DNA of 64,000 bases, taken from Cladophialophora immunda (Eukaryota; Ascomycota; Eurotiomycetes; Chaetothyriales; Herpotrichiellaceae). The DNA lies in the NCBI RefSeq assembly GCF_000835495.1, contig NW_015622547.1:2728001-2792000 (forward strand), read 5' to 3'. This document shows, one piece after another, positions 10,547 to 21,300 of this stretch (positions within the stretch are counted from its first letter, which is position 1; every line of letters starts with the position of its first letter). The notes beneath the pieces were generated by a model. It saw only the letters and a program-made list of their open reading frames with translations. It did no database searches and was not told the DNA's origin. The translations under genes were made by a program, and so were the position numbers.

Positions 10547-13500
10547 CTTTGCTCCGAGCAGGTTCTCTGCTGTGCCTATCTCCTTGTGAATTTGTAGGGG
10601 TTTGCAAGGTAGAACAAGAGAAGAGGAAGACAAGAAAAGGTTGAAACAGGCCGCCTCCTAATACGTGAGGACAACGCAGAATATTGGCGAGGAGTGAGGG
10701 TTTGTTAGCCTTGCGCAACGAAATCACCCTTCTCAAACTAATGGTGACTTCTCCCTTGTTCTGACAAGTGGAAGCATGGAAGTATGTGAGACCAAGGAAG
10801 ACGCCAAAGTTTCTTATACGAGAACCTGACAGCATCCAAACACTTGCTTCCCACGCGAAGGAGCGGTGACCCCCTTAAAGACGCCGCCTTGAAGCGATGT
10901 GTGGCGTAGGCGGACGTCCACTCCTGTAGTTCAACATGGCGCGTGAGTAAGGAGGCTTGGGCCTCATAAGACACGGCTAGGTGCTTGACAAGGTTGGAAT
11001 CAGCGTCAGAATGGGTCGATTCCGGCACAATCTTGCTGCCACTTCACGGGTATCTCTTCGAAATTCGCGTGGTTGACAGCAAATGACGTTGATTCCCCTT
11101 TGTTAACGCTCCATATCGGCCCCATTTGCCATGAATACGAGCGAAGAACTATAAAAGTTGCAATGACAGCGGTCCCTGTGCCAGAAGACAGCCGTGCATT
11201 GTAAATGCCTAGGGACTAATGCAGGTCAGCAAAGCACCGGAAGCCTCAAGCGGAATCCTACGCCAAGGTTAAGGCTGCTTGGCCCCTGAACCCAAACCAT
11301 TTTGAGAGAGTATCGGTTACCGAGACAGTACATTCTTGCGTTCGGCAGGAGAGGGATGGAATGGTGATCATTAAAGGAGTGACAGGTGACTGAGAGATCA
11401 AGCAGGTGTAAGATGGTGGCCGATACCGCTGCTCGGTGATAGGAGGAGGCCAGAAGGGTCTCTTGATCCAAACATCTGTGCACACTCCATTTCTTGTAAA
11501 TTTGCTGTTGTTTCGTTCTCAGGCTTTGTTCTTCCAAATCTCCATATCTTCGTCAACAGGCTGAAGTGACCCAGTAGGGTTAATTTCCGTCTTGCCCAAT
11601 TTTGGATGGACGAAATTTTCCAGTACCCATCGCTCACACCGCCGCTGGAGGAGTCACAATCATATCCATCTGCGGGGGGCGGTTGTTCGCTTTATCCAGA
11701 GAAGTGAGATAACCGAATGAAGTCTCTCATATCGACGCGCGAGAAACAAAGCTATCAGAAATTCGTGCTGGTGGCTCTATCCTTCGAAGATCCGTGTGGA
11801 TGGCCGGTGGTCCAAAACAGGTGCCTCGGGAGCAAAGCAGATGCGAGGGTCAGTGCATCTGGGGGATTGGCGCAACCCTGTGTATTTTGAATTAGAAAGA
11901 GCAGGGAAACACAAAATCGAGATATTAAAAGCGGTGAAATTCGCAAAAGCGAACTCCAAGTACTCCCCGAGGGCTGTCCGCGTGGAGCCAACGTGACATT
12001 ATTAACACCCGTTGCGATCTTGAAGGCACTCTCACAGACCTTCGAGAGCTCTGAGGAGGCAACCAGCCCCAGGGTGTCTTCAGGAGCGATCGAGTCAATG
12101 TATGCCCGCGGTCCTCGTGTTCGCGAAGTTTTGGTTCTGGATCCATAACAACCGGGACTTGCTGTGAGAGACTTGATTGTCTTTTTCAACCATCCGCTGT
12201 TGCTGATTATGTTGACCAGCTCACAGTGATTTTCCGTACCAGTTGTTTTATGGACTGTGTCCTGAATGCTCGAGCAATGGTTTAGCGTACTTGGACTGGG
12301 TGAAGCAAGCGCTCTGCTGAAAGCGGTCAAAGTTTTCAAGGTCCAGTCTTGCCTCTGGACTTTCATGTGTCTGGCTCACTCACTTTGTTTGCTTGACACC
12401 AAATTGAGTGAGGATGTTGTAAAGACTTTGTGGATGGTCCTTGGGAACTCCTTCACTACAATAGCGAGCCAGACGTGATAGAAAGAAATAGGGCTGGCTG
12501 CCTCCTCCATCTCACTGACTGTGAATAATGGGAGGTCCTCGATCTCAAGCCAGAAGTTCTGCCGGCCTCAAGATCCTTGGCGCGATATCTGTTCAGCTGG
12601 AGGAGGCCGCCAGCAACAAATTGTATCTAGGGCACAACAGGTGTAGGCACGAACGCACACACAGAGAGAGAGAGCGCGCGCGCCAAAATTGAAAATCCAG
12701 GGACACAAAAAGTGCAAAAACTTTTACCACCAGCCCCTTTGATATGGGGGTGGTGGGAAGTTAAACCCGCTCGTGGCAGGTTTTTCCGTGGATTGAGATA
12801 CTGTCTTCCAGCCGGTGCTGGTTTATCCAGGTATTCTCATTCGCTCGAAGTGAGGAGGAGGATCGCCTACTAGAACCAGTTCCATTGCTTGTTGACTTCG
12901 TTAAGTCTCTTTCTCACTTTGTGTTTTGTTGACTCTTGTAGTCTCTTTCCTGAGTAGGGGTCTTTGTGATTGTAGGAAGTATTCTGCTAACGCAAGTGTT
13001 ATATTCGAATTTCCAGGAGCCTATGTGTGTCTCCAGTTTTTGGTCTTCAAGGTTGATAGTCCCGACCTTTTGAGAAGTCATGCCGATGCCGTCGTTGGAG
13101 CATAGTCTCTATCTGGTGTCGCTTTCAACGCAATCTGTCCGAGCATCCTCACGGCCTTCGAATGGATTCCGGACTATTGCTGTGCAACTGCAGGTATTCT
13201 GGGTGCTCCAATGGTACTTGAGTGGTCTTCAAGAATACTGACAAGCTTACCGTCCTCCTACGAATCTGCCGGCAATACGGAGAGAGGCATACGGATGGTA
13301 AGGGTCGCGTAGCAACGTTTTCCAGATACGCCAGCACGACGGATTGTAAGCACAGTCCCACAGACTCAAAGTCCAAAAAGATGTGTTGAATAGTTCATTG
13401 CAAAAGACTCGATCGCTCGAAGGAGTTTTGCAAGCAACGAGGAGTGCGAAGAGCAACATGACGTCCATTCAGCCTCGCAATTAGCGCCTTGGCAGCCATG

Positions 13501-14408
13501 ATATCAACGGCCAGACTGTTGCGGGTTTTGCTACCATTCACCATTCAACCAAGCCAAAAGATTGGAGATCGCCGGTTCGTCAGGAAAGATTTCCAGCAGA
13601 TATGGTCAACCAGAAAATGTTAGGTTGTCAGACGACGCTCCAGTAAAATGCCCAAGTTCCCTTGCCGCGGTCGTAGGAGTTGATCCCAGCCACGATGCAA
13701 GCAGTTATCCGGCTGATGATAACAATTCCTCTTCCCCTCAGGTTGAAGCGGTGTCAAATTCAGCTCAGGCGAGGGGTGGCTTGCAAGCAAGAGACGCTGG
13801 TGAGCAAGGAAGTTCGAGCTTGACAGAAGGGCTCCCATAGATGATGTAGTCATCGGAGTAACAGAAAGGGGCCGTGACAATGGAACAACTGTAAACCTAT
13901 CAGAACTGTTGCAAACAACGGTAGACACGGTGGTACATCGAATCCGCCAGACGAGTGAGAGTATTAATGCGTAGACGGCAGCTTTGTTCCGTGAAGATAA
14001 AACGGTCAAACAAGTCGGGCTAAAGCACAGCCTTACAGGACGATCACCAAGGCAGCAAAAGCAAAAGTGACAGCATGGTACGAAAATGTATTATGCTAGG
14101 GTGCCAAAAGTGAGTTGAGTTCCTGCAACAAAAGCGCCTTTACACAGCTCCTCATTCCTCTCTCCGAGAAGACGTTTTCGCAGACTCTATCATCCTCTCA
14201 TGCTGGCCTTCACTAGTCTCCAGACTCCCCATCTTTAAGCCCTTTCTTGAGCCGGATGTTCTTGCGCTGCCGCGGCGCTGTGGAGGTCGCATCATCGTCA
14301 TCTCTCATCACTCATTCGGAGATACCTCCTTGGGATGCCCTATTCCCTTGTCCTTTGCAGTGGACCTTCCCTAGGGATGGGTAGTCACACTTGCCAGTAA
14401 TGCTCGTT
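10547..14408. other. Gene-poor 3.9-kb region
   Basis: No gene here is supported by homology. It contains the O-methyltransferase promoter and the 3' flank of CK2 alpha. A run of simple sequence (AC, AG and GC dinucleotides) lies at about 12656-12684. A 73-codon minus-strand frame at 13247-13468 starts with a hydrophobic stretch (MDVMLLFALLVACKTPSS) and has several Cys; it could be a small secreted protein or chance. The longest frame is listed separately. Confidence 0.5.
11755..12366 (-). CDS. Doubtful hypothetical ORF, 203 aa
   Basis: An uninterrupted ATG-started frame in the gene-poor region. The protein is Ser/Thr-rich with one hydrophobic stretch (SRFCVSLLFLIQN) and resembles nothing I know. 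A frame of this length can arise by chance in 64 kb. It may also be one exon of a longer gene or a decayed relic. Confidence 0.18.
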   Translation of the reverse strand: MKVQRQDWTLKTLTAFSRALASPSPSTLNHCSSIQDTVHKTTGTENHCELVNIISNSGWLKKTIKSLTASPGCYGSRTKTSRTRGPRAYIDSIAPEDTLGLVASSELSKVCESAFKIATGVNNVTLAPRGQPSGSTWSSLLRISPLLISRFCVSLLFLIQNTQGCANPPDALTLASALLPRHLFWTTGHPHGSSKDRATSTNF

Positions 14409-15626
14409 TTAAGAGACATGATTCTGGGAATTCTGCTGCTGCTGCTGTGCTGCCGCATTCCTCACCGGGGCGAAGTAAGGATGTGCCATTGCTTCCTGAG
14501 CAGTCAAGCGTTCCTATCGCAGAATAGATTAGCATCCAGCCAGAGGATACTCAACGAGCTTGATGGTAGCATACCTGGTGATCATATCTCAACAGCTTGT
14601 CCAGAAAGTCGATAGCTTCCGGGCTGACAAAGCGCTGATTATCCGCATTGACGAAACTCTGCCACGGCTTCTTCGGGAACCTACTAAGTATGTCGTCGTA
14701 CTGCGCATCCAGCTCAATGTCATAGCGATCGAGATACTCAAATAGATCATCCGTACCCAGAACCTTGGCGATCTTGACGAGCTGATCCGAGTTGCTATTT
14801 CCATGAAAGAAGGGTTCCTTGCGGAAGATCATCGAGGCGAACATTGCTCCCAACGACCACATGTCCAGCGAGTAGTCGTATTCCTGATAGTCGACAAGCA
14901 ACTCAGGCCCCTTGAAGTAGCGAGAGGCGACGCGCACGTTGTACTCTGTGCCTTGGTGGTAGAATTCAGCGAGACCCCAGTCGATAAGTCGAAGCTATGT
15001 AACCCCAACATCGTCAGCACACCAACCATGGCCTCAAACTCGGAATATCTGGGGTGACTTGGCTTTGCTCACCTTTCTTTTCGCATGATCGATCATAACG
15101 TTATGCGGCTTGACATCTCGATGCATGATCCCTTTGCTGTGACAGAAATCCAACGCCTTGAGCAACTCAAAGATGTAGTAGCGCACGTCGTAGTCCACGA
15201 AGCGGGGATACAGGGTCCGGAAATCGGTGTTGTCGACATTCTCAAAGATCAGAGAGGGCGTCTTGCTCTGGCTGTCCCGTACCACGTCCAACAATGCCAC
15301 AATGTTGGGGCCACCGGCCAAATTCTGAAGGATCTTGATTTCACGCTTAATTTTCTTCTTCTTGACCGGCTTGAGCACCTTGATCACGCATTTCTGGTAG
15401 TTGACAATGTTGATGCCCTCAAAGACTTCGGAGTATTTTCCACGACCTGCAATTCCCCGTCAGTTATTCCCACCTCTTGACATGTGTATGTAGTTTGATG
15501 AAACGCCTCACCGATTTTCCTGACGATTTCATAGTTTTCCAAAACGCCCCACGAGATGGCTACCGAGTCGTAGTCCCAGTATGACCGTGGCATATTGGCG
15601 TTGACGTCCGCGTAGACTCGCGCCAT
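14409..15626 (-). CDS. CKA1: Casein kinase II catalytic subunit alpha
   Basis: Constitutively active acidophilic Ser/Thr kinase, the catalytic subunit of the CK2 tetramer. Four exons: 15512-15626, 15073-15446, 14575-14994, 14409-14513; introns of 65, 78 and 61 nt. The total is 337 aa, the standard length. The P-loop junction reads [13 protein letters not shown]. The ATP-site Lys lies in [19 protein letters not shown], the basic cluster that gives CK2 its acidic-substrate preference. The catalytic loop is MHRDVKPHN. The metal motif is DWG rather than DFG ([13 protein letters not shown]), a CK2 hallmark. The protein ends in a Gln-rich tail after HPYFAPVRN. It is divergent from the RNase P p30 gene. 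Confidence 0.96.
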
Positions 15627-16144
15627 GGCTGCGGTTGCGTCGGCTTCACTGCGAGGAGGAGATCGTGGGGCTGTGTCATGCGTTGGAGGTTGGAAGTAGG
15701 GCAGGACAAGGCTACAGTGTGCGACGACGTCTTAAATGGCTGCGAAGGAAAAAAACCACGGCCAGCCGCAAAGCAGACGGCCGGTGACTGCCTAGCGATT
15801 AAAGGCAATGGGCCAAACAATGAAGATGGAGAAATAAGTGGGTGGAATTGAGGGAACCGTAGGTGTGGTACGGAAAGCGATCTGTGCTGCGGTAGCCTTT
15901 AGATCTGCATACCATCCCACGTTGGCAGGGATCTGACTTTGAAATTGCCTACTACCGGATAGATTTTCCCCGGCACCAGAACCACACGACATTCGGTCTT
16001 TTCGCCATTTTGAATTCCAGCACCAAGGCTCGGTGCACGCAGCTGAAATCTCTGCTGAAGCTCGACTAAAGGGCAGCCTCAGTAACAATATGCTCGTCGT
16101 TGCTCTCGAACCGGCGCAGAGTTGCGTCTCCCAAAGCCAACAAG
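15627..16144. promoter_or_regulatory. Shared promoter region of CK2 alpha and RPP1
   Basis: 518 bp separate the two divergent start codons. No binding site could be assigned by eye. The region must hold both 5' UTRs and promoters. Confidence 0.5.
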
Positions 16145-17227
16145 ATGCCTTTCCACGACCTTAACGTGGTGTACACTCCTAACCATGTAGACCTCTCACA
16201 CACTCTCGCGTTCCACGCCGAACTGGGCTACTCGGTGGTTGCTATTTCTCTGTCTGTCACAGGCAAACTTCCGCCTACACCTCAGGCTATCCCTGTGTCC
16301 TCAATCACCATTCCAGCAAGCATCGGCACGGTCCTCACGCGACTGACGCTCACAATCTCCGACGCAACCCAAAACCATCGCCTCTCCCAGTTCTCGCCAG
16401 CATACTCCTTGCTTGCCCTTCGGCCTACTACAGAGAAGACCCTCCAACTCTGCTGCACGTCCCTCGATTGCGATCTGATCTCCCTCGATTTCTCTCAGCG
16501 GCTCTCCTTTCCGTTGAAGTTCAAAACCGTCTCGGGGGCACTACAGCGTGGGATTCGTTTTGAGATATGCTACTCCCCTGCTATTCAGCCGGCGGGAAAT
16601 AATGAGGCGAGGAGAAATTTGATCAGTGGTGCCACTGCTCTGATTCGGGCAACGAGGGGTAAAGGGATAATCTTGAGCAGTGAAGCCACAAATGCCCTGG
16701 GGTTGAGAGGACCTCATGATGTGATTAATTTGGCCATGATTTGGGGACTGGGACAAGAACGGGGAAAGGAAGCATTATGTGAAGAAGCCAGGAAGGTCGT
16801 GAGGTTGGCGGGAATGAAGAGGACAAGTTTTCGAGGCGTCATCGATATCATTGATGGAGGCGAGCGTGCTTCCCCTGCCAGCAAATGCCAGGTGGAACGA
16901 AAGGAGAGCTCTACTCCACGCGAAGTTGTTCAGAACCGAATGGCGAAGGGAAAGGAAGCGGCAACGACCGTCAACGAATTGAAACGAAAGGCGTCCGAAC
17001 CAGTCCTGGTAGTTTCGGCGCATCAGGACAATCAGCTCACAGCGGAAAAACCGCTTTCGAAGCGCGAGATGAAGAGAAGAGCAAAGAAGGCTAGAACGGA
17101 AGGTGGAGATGGTAGTAAAGCAGGGCCCGACGACGCAGATTCACATCGCGTCCAGGATACCTCTGCATCAGATTTTCCTATCAAGCACGAGACACTTTCC
17201 GATAAGAAAGTGCCGCCCAAAAGCTAG
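16145..17227 (+). CDS. RPP1: Ribonuclease P/MRP protein subunit p30
   Basis: Protein subunit of nuclear RNase P and RNase MRP, needed for tRNA 5' processing and rRNA processing. A single exon of 360 aa from the ATG at 16145 (MPFHDLNVVY); upstream the frame is open only from a TTG. The TIM-barrel p30 domain fills about residues 1-250: FHDLNV at the start, SLDFSQRLSFPLK, then RGIRFEICYSPAI and the conserved ending RRNLISGATALIRATRGKG. The C-terminal 100 residues are Lys/Glu-rich with basic runs (SKREMKRRAKKA), a likely disordered RNA-contacting or nuclear-localisation tail longer than in yeast Rpp1. Confidence 0.92.
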   Translation: MPFHDLNVVYTPNHVDLSHTLAFHAELGYSVVAISLSVTGKLPPTPQAIPVSSITIPASIGTVLTRLTLTISDATQNHRLSQFSPAYSLLALRPTTEKTLQLCCTSLDCDLISLDFSQRLSFPLKFKTVSGALQRGIRFEICYSPAIQPAGNNEARRNLISGATALIRATRGKGIILSSEATNALGLRGPHDVINLAMIWGLGQERGKEALCEEARKVVRLAGMKRTSFRGVIDIIDGGERASPASKCQVERKESSTPREVVQNRMAKGKEAATTVNELKRKASEPVLVVSAHQDNQLTAEKPLSKREMKRRAKKARTEGGDGSKAGPDDADSHRVQDTSASDFPIKHETLSDKKVPPKS

Positions 17228-17376
17228 GGACCAGGGAATGTCTTGCCTAGAGTCCCGCTTCTTCAATATACAAGAACTGAAACGCAATAGTACTGTCCGA
17301 TCCAATGTCGTCCATGTCCTCAAAATCACGGGGTATATTCATTCAATGTTGCGGTTTTTTCGTTTCTTTTGCGAGT

Positions 17377-18569
17377 CTATGATAACATAGTCGGTACAGG
17401 TGCTCTTCTTCCAATGCCTAGCGTATAGGCGTTCTTGAGCGTAAGGGTTGCAGGGTCGATAGTGTTGAATGAGCCGGCCGGAAACCCGCCGCTTGTCGCT
17501 GAGGCGGCCACCGCAGATGCGGCGGATTCACTTGAAGATAAGGTTGTCGTTGTTGTCGTTGATGATGATGGAGACGAAGACAAGGATTTTGATGTGGTGG
17601 TGGAGGTGGATGAGGTTGAAGAAGATGCTGCTGCTGACGATGAGCTTGTACTGGTCGTCGAGCTCGAAGTTTCTGGCTTAGGAGCCTCCCCTGTTTTAGT
17701 AGGCTCCGCCATGTTAGATGGGACGCTGCTGCTAGGGCCAGAAGATTCCGTACCAGATGTCGTCATCGCAGAGCCTGGAAGGAATGTCAGCAGCGTGATC
17801 TCGTATCCCACAAGAGTGTTGGCACTTACTCGATGATTCTCCAAAGAAGCCACCAGGAGAGACAGCAGCGGTCGGTGCCGCAGCTGGTGGAGCACCAGCC
17901 ACCGTCACGCCAGTCTGGACGGCTTCAGATGCCGGGATTGACGAAAGACCAGGCGTAAAGGACGGATTGGAGGATGTGAAGACGGCAGCAGCGCCCATTC
18001 CTCCCCATTCCCAGCCGGAGGCCATGGGAGGCGGGCTGCCAGCACCGCACCAGCACCCGGGCGGAGCATTCATCCATTGAGTCACATAGGCGGTCACGGT
18101 GCTTCCCATACAGGGCGACACGGCTGTCACGGTAGTCTGGAATCCTCGATGTCAGTGCTGCCAAACTTGGCACAAATCAGCGCCATTCAGGGAACACTCA
18201 CGGTCTCGGTCATAGTGCTGGTCATGGGAGGCGGGCAGCTCTGGGGAGGGCAGCTCTGGGCTTGGACGACCGTGGTTGGTGCGGCTCCCCAGGTCGAGGT
18301 ATATTGATTGTTGTAGCTGTTGCCACCACCCCAAGAGCCCCCCTGGCCGCCGGAGCCACCGCTGCCGTACTGGCCTCCTTGGTCCATCCCGCTGTTACCT
18401 CCATTGCCCCAACTCGAGCCACCGTCACCACCCATGTTGGAACCAGCCGAAGCCTATCTGCCGGTCAGCCAAGAAGTAACACAAGACGCGGGAGAGTGCA
18501 GAAGACACGTACTTGCGCCAGGCAAGCGGCCAAAACGGAAAGAGTGAAAAAGGAGCGGACAGCCGGCAT
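17377..18569 (-). CDS. Secreted Gly-rich / Ser-Thr-rich protein, probably cell wall
   Basis: Four exons: 18513-18569, 18202-18453, 17830-18136, 17377-17774; introns of 59, 65 and 55 nt. The product is 337 aa. Exon 1 alone encodes a signal peptide (MPAVRSFFTLSVLAACLAQ). Next come a Gly/Ser/Gln-rich segment with GGS-type repeats and a Pro/Cys patch (QSCPPQSCPPP). A Thr/Val-rich middle part contains a Cys-Trp-Cys motif (PPGCWCGAG), and a long Ser/Thr tract is a likely heavy O-mannosylation site. The C-terminus has no hydrophobic tail, so GPI anchoring is not supported. Composition suggests an extracellular or wall protein; I do not recognise the family. It converges with RPP1, with 149 bp between the stops. 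Confidence 0.75.
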
Positions 18570-19220
18570 CGCGATAGAATGTAATGCTTTTTCACAAAGG
18601 AATGGCAGATAGGAGAAAGAAAATTAGATGCTGGACCAGCAACAAAGAACGAATGACTTCTCTTGGGGGAGGATGAGGAAGATGGGAGATGGAGGATGAG
18701 AAGAATTGGCGAAACTTGCGACTCTAAATGGACATTTTGAAGTCCGCATGGAAAGGGGATGCCGACGAGGAGCCAAATTGAAGGGAGCTGACTGTTCTCG
18801 GTGTGATGGGCATCCGGACAGCGGCTTCAGACGACGAATGCTACGAAGTGAGCAGGGTAAGGGACGGGCAGGGAGAGGCGAAGTGGTTGCAGCGGACGGC
18901 CATCGGGTCGCGATTGGCCCAGCTGGATCTCAAAACACCAGCTGCGACGTTTGCTTCTTCATCACAGTCTCGGAGTTGAGCCTTCCAGTGGCTGGGTGGT
19001 ATCAGGTTGAGGTTCCATTGTAGCAGACGATGCGTACTGAGACAAAGGGGGTGTTTCAACGCAGGCGCTTGGCGGAGACCTGCGACACGACCGACTCTTC
19101 GGTGCTCTGATTGGCCAGCCTTATCTATCTAGGCGACGCTCTAATAATACAGCCTTGCAGGCACGGAGCGCCATCTCAGAAATTTCATGGTCTGGATCCC
19201 CCTTCCCCGGACCTCGACTC
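18570..19220. other. Intergenic, no supported gene
   Basis: Promoter of the secreted Gly/Ser-rich protein gene and 3' flank of histidyl-tRNA synthetase. No RNA gene or long convincing frame seen. Confidence 0.5.
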
Positions 19221-20951
19221 TTACTCGTCTATCTTTGCCAGCAGCTGCCGGACTTTCGCAACGACATCCTCGACCTTGACAAGCACACCTTCCTTTTCGG
19301 GGTCGCCTTCTGCCAGACCCATTTGCTTGACCTTGACCTCACCTCGGGCCTGTTCATCTTCACCGAGGATGACTGCGATTGGTGCCCCTGCACGGTCTGC
19401 CTCTTTGAATTGTCGTTGCAGCTTCGCCTTCTGTTTCCAGAAAGTCTCTGCTCTTATGCCAGCATCCCTCAGAGCAACGAGAATGTCGATTCGTTCTTCA
19501 AACATTCCTCCAAAGCCAGAACCGCCAAATGCCATGACATATGCGTCGGTCCTGTTGCGTGTGATATAGCTGAACTTTTCGCCTTTTGCAATTCTGGCTT
19601 TCGTAATGGCAATTATGCGATCAATGCCAAAACTCACCCCAACGCAGGGAATATTGGCCTCAGGGCGGAATCGTTCGACCAAGTGATCGTAGCGACCACC
19701 CGCAGCCACCGATCCTACACCCACGGACGGGTCTTCAGATCTGTCTTCGTCTTCAGAGACCTTTTTCTTTTCCCTCTTAGGAATGCCGTTGGGTGCGCCA
19801 TTCGTGGCAACAGGTGCCATGGGAGGTGCAGGGTCGGTCGCCGGAGCAGGTGTGCGCGTAGGGGCAGAACCCTCAGTGACAACTTCGTAGATGATACCTG
19901 TGTAGTAGTCAAGGCCGCGCGCCAGTGATAGATCAAAGGATATCTTGTCAAGAGCCTTCCATCTCCGGAGGTAGCGCATCAAAATCCCCATCTCTTCAAT
20001 GCCCTTTTTGGCCTTGGGATTGCTCATGAGAGCCTCGTCTTTCTGCAGCTCCTCCAATAGCTCCTCCCCTCCCTTCCTGGTGACGTACGTCTGGATCTTG
20101 TCTGCGACTGACTCTTCTAGCCCCTTTTGCTCGACCATCTCCTTCTTTACTTCTGCCCACGGCAGTTTGTCTAGTTTGTCGACTGCGCTGGATATCGTCC
20201 TGATCTTTTCCTCTGGAACACCGCAAACCTCAAACAGCCCGTCCAATATTCTTCGGTCGTTGATCTTGATTGTGTACTTCCCACTCCACTCTAGGGTTTC
20301 AAAGACTTTGACGATGATCGAGATCATTTCGCTGTCATTAAACATCGGGGCACTTTCACCAGCAAAGTCGATGTCACATTGCCAGAACTCGCGCATGCGC
20401 CCTTTCGAGATGGCAGGTTGATCTCTCCTGTAGACCTTGCCTATTGCGTATCTCCTCCAAGTCTCAATATCCGGATTCATGGCCAGCCATCTGGCAAATG
20501 GGACCGTCATATCGTAGCGTAGTGACAGGAGCTCGCCGCCTTGGTCTTGCAGGTCGTAAATCAATTTGGAATCTTCGCCATATTTTCCTTTCAAAACCTC
20601 TTGCAGCTCAAAGACTGGAGTGTCTAGCTCTAGGCCGCGATAGTGTTCGAATACTTTCTCGATCTGCCTCCTGATAGCTTTGAGCAGGTCGATATCCTCA
20701 CCAGACCAGTCTCGCGTGCCCTTCGGATTCTTCACCACTTCTTTGCTCTTCTTCTTGTCTTTCGCCATCGTGGCGCAGTACCGGGGAAAATAACGGAGAC
20801 TTGAGGGCGGAAATATGGAGGAGACACGTCGATTGACGGGCAGATTTGCGCTACACGTTCGTAGCAGACTGCGCATGTATGGATGTCGAGGCAAGAAGTC
20901 GATCGACGTGTCTAAAAATGAGGCACAAGTAACGGAGAAATTATTGGGCAT
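19221..20951 (-). CDS. HTS1: Histidyl-tRNA synthetase, probably dual-localised
   Basis: Charges tRNA-His; class IIa synthetase, single exon, 576 aa from the first ATG. Three in-frame ATGs matter: 20951, 20876 and 20768. From 20876 the protein begins MRSLLRTCSANLPVNRRVSS, Arg-rich and acid-free like a mitochondrial presequence. From 20768 it begins MAKDKKKSKEV, a cytosolic form. Alternative starts in one gene are the known arrangement for yeast HTS1. Motifs include RYDMTVPFARWLAMNP, MREFWQCDIDFAGE (motif 2 region), the histidine loop GLDYYTGIIYE and GGRYDHLVERF. A Pro/Ala- and Lys/Glu-rich insert of about 50 residues separates those last two, in a variable region. The C-terminal anticodon-binding domain is intact. 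Confidence 0.95.
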   Translation of the reverse strand: MPNNFSVTCASFLDTSIDFLPRHPYMRSLLRTCSANLPVNRRVSSIFPPSSLRYFPRYCATMAKDKKKSKEVVKNPKGTRDWSGEDIDLLKAIRRQIEKVFEHYRGLELDTPVFELQEVLKGKYGEDSKLIYDLQDQGGELLSLRYDMTVPFARWLAMNPDIETWRRYAIGKVYRRDQPAISKGRMREFWQCDIDFAGESAPMFNDSEMISIIVKVFETLEWSGKYTIKINDRRILDGLFEVCGVPEEKIRTISSAVDKLDKLPWAEVKKEMVEQKGLEESVADKIQTYVTRKGGEELLEELQKDEALMSNPKAKKGIEEMGILMRYLRRWKALDKISFDLSLARGLDYYTGIIYEVVTEGSAPTRTPAPATDPAPPMAPVATNGAPNGIPKREKKKVSEDEDRSEDPSVGVGSVAAGGRYDHLVERFRPEANIPCVGVSFGIDRIIAITKARIAKGEKFSYITRNRTDAYVMAFGGSGFGGMFEERIDILVALRDAGIRAETFWKQKAKLQRQFKEADRAGAPIAVILGEDEQARGEVKVKQMGLAEGDPEKEGVLVKVEDVVAKVRQLLAKIDE

Positions 20952-21300
20952 GCGACATCACGTGATCAGCAGTCTGACTCATTTGGCAGGAGAAGTACTG
21001 TACGCACATAACCAACTCGCCAGGTTCGAAGCAGCACCTTCTCCTTTCCACGGACCTCGAACGAGCCTCTTGGGAGCCGATTAGCCTCCGTGGTAGGGCG
21101 GCCCCAAGGAAACGCCCGTCAGACCTCAGACTACTCCTGAACCACAGGTAAAGAGCAGCATTATGATGCATACGGATCAGTAACACTTTTGGGGAAGAAG
21201 CTATCGTAGATCGTCTACCACCTAGGTCGACTACATCAGAGCCCTACAACCAGCCAACATGAAGCCTGAATCATCCAAAAAGACGACCATATCTGTGGTC
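20952..21300. other. Intergenic between HTS1 and acrB
   Basis: 349 bp holding the HTS1 promoter (minus strand) and the acrB 3' flank. A CACGTGATC sequence lies near 20959-20967, an E-box-like site close to the HTS1 start. I saw no tRNA despite a B-box-like GGTTCGAA at about 21023. Confidence 0.4.

Noticed and set aside
17435..17836. Plus-strand acidic Val/Asp/Glu-rich frame
   Set aside because: It is the complement of the Ser/Thr tract of the secreted protein gene; its composition is an artefact of TCN/ACN codons read in reverse.
21001..21080. Possible tRNA (GGTTCGAA B-box-like sequence)
   Set aside because: No A-box at proper spacing, no acceptor-stem pairing and no cloverleaf on either strand.
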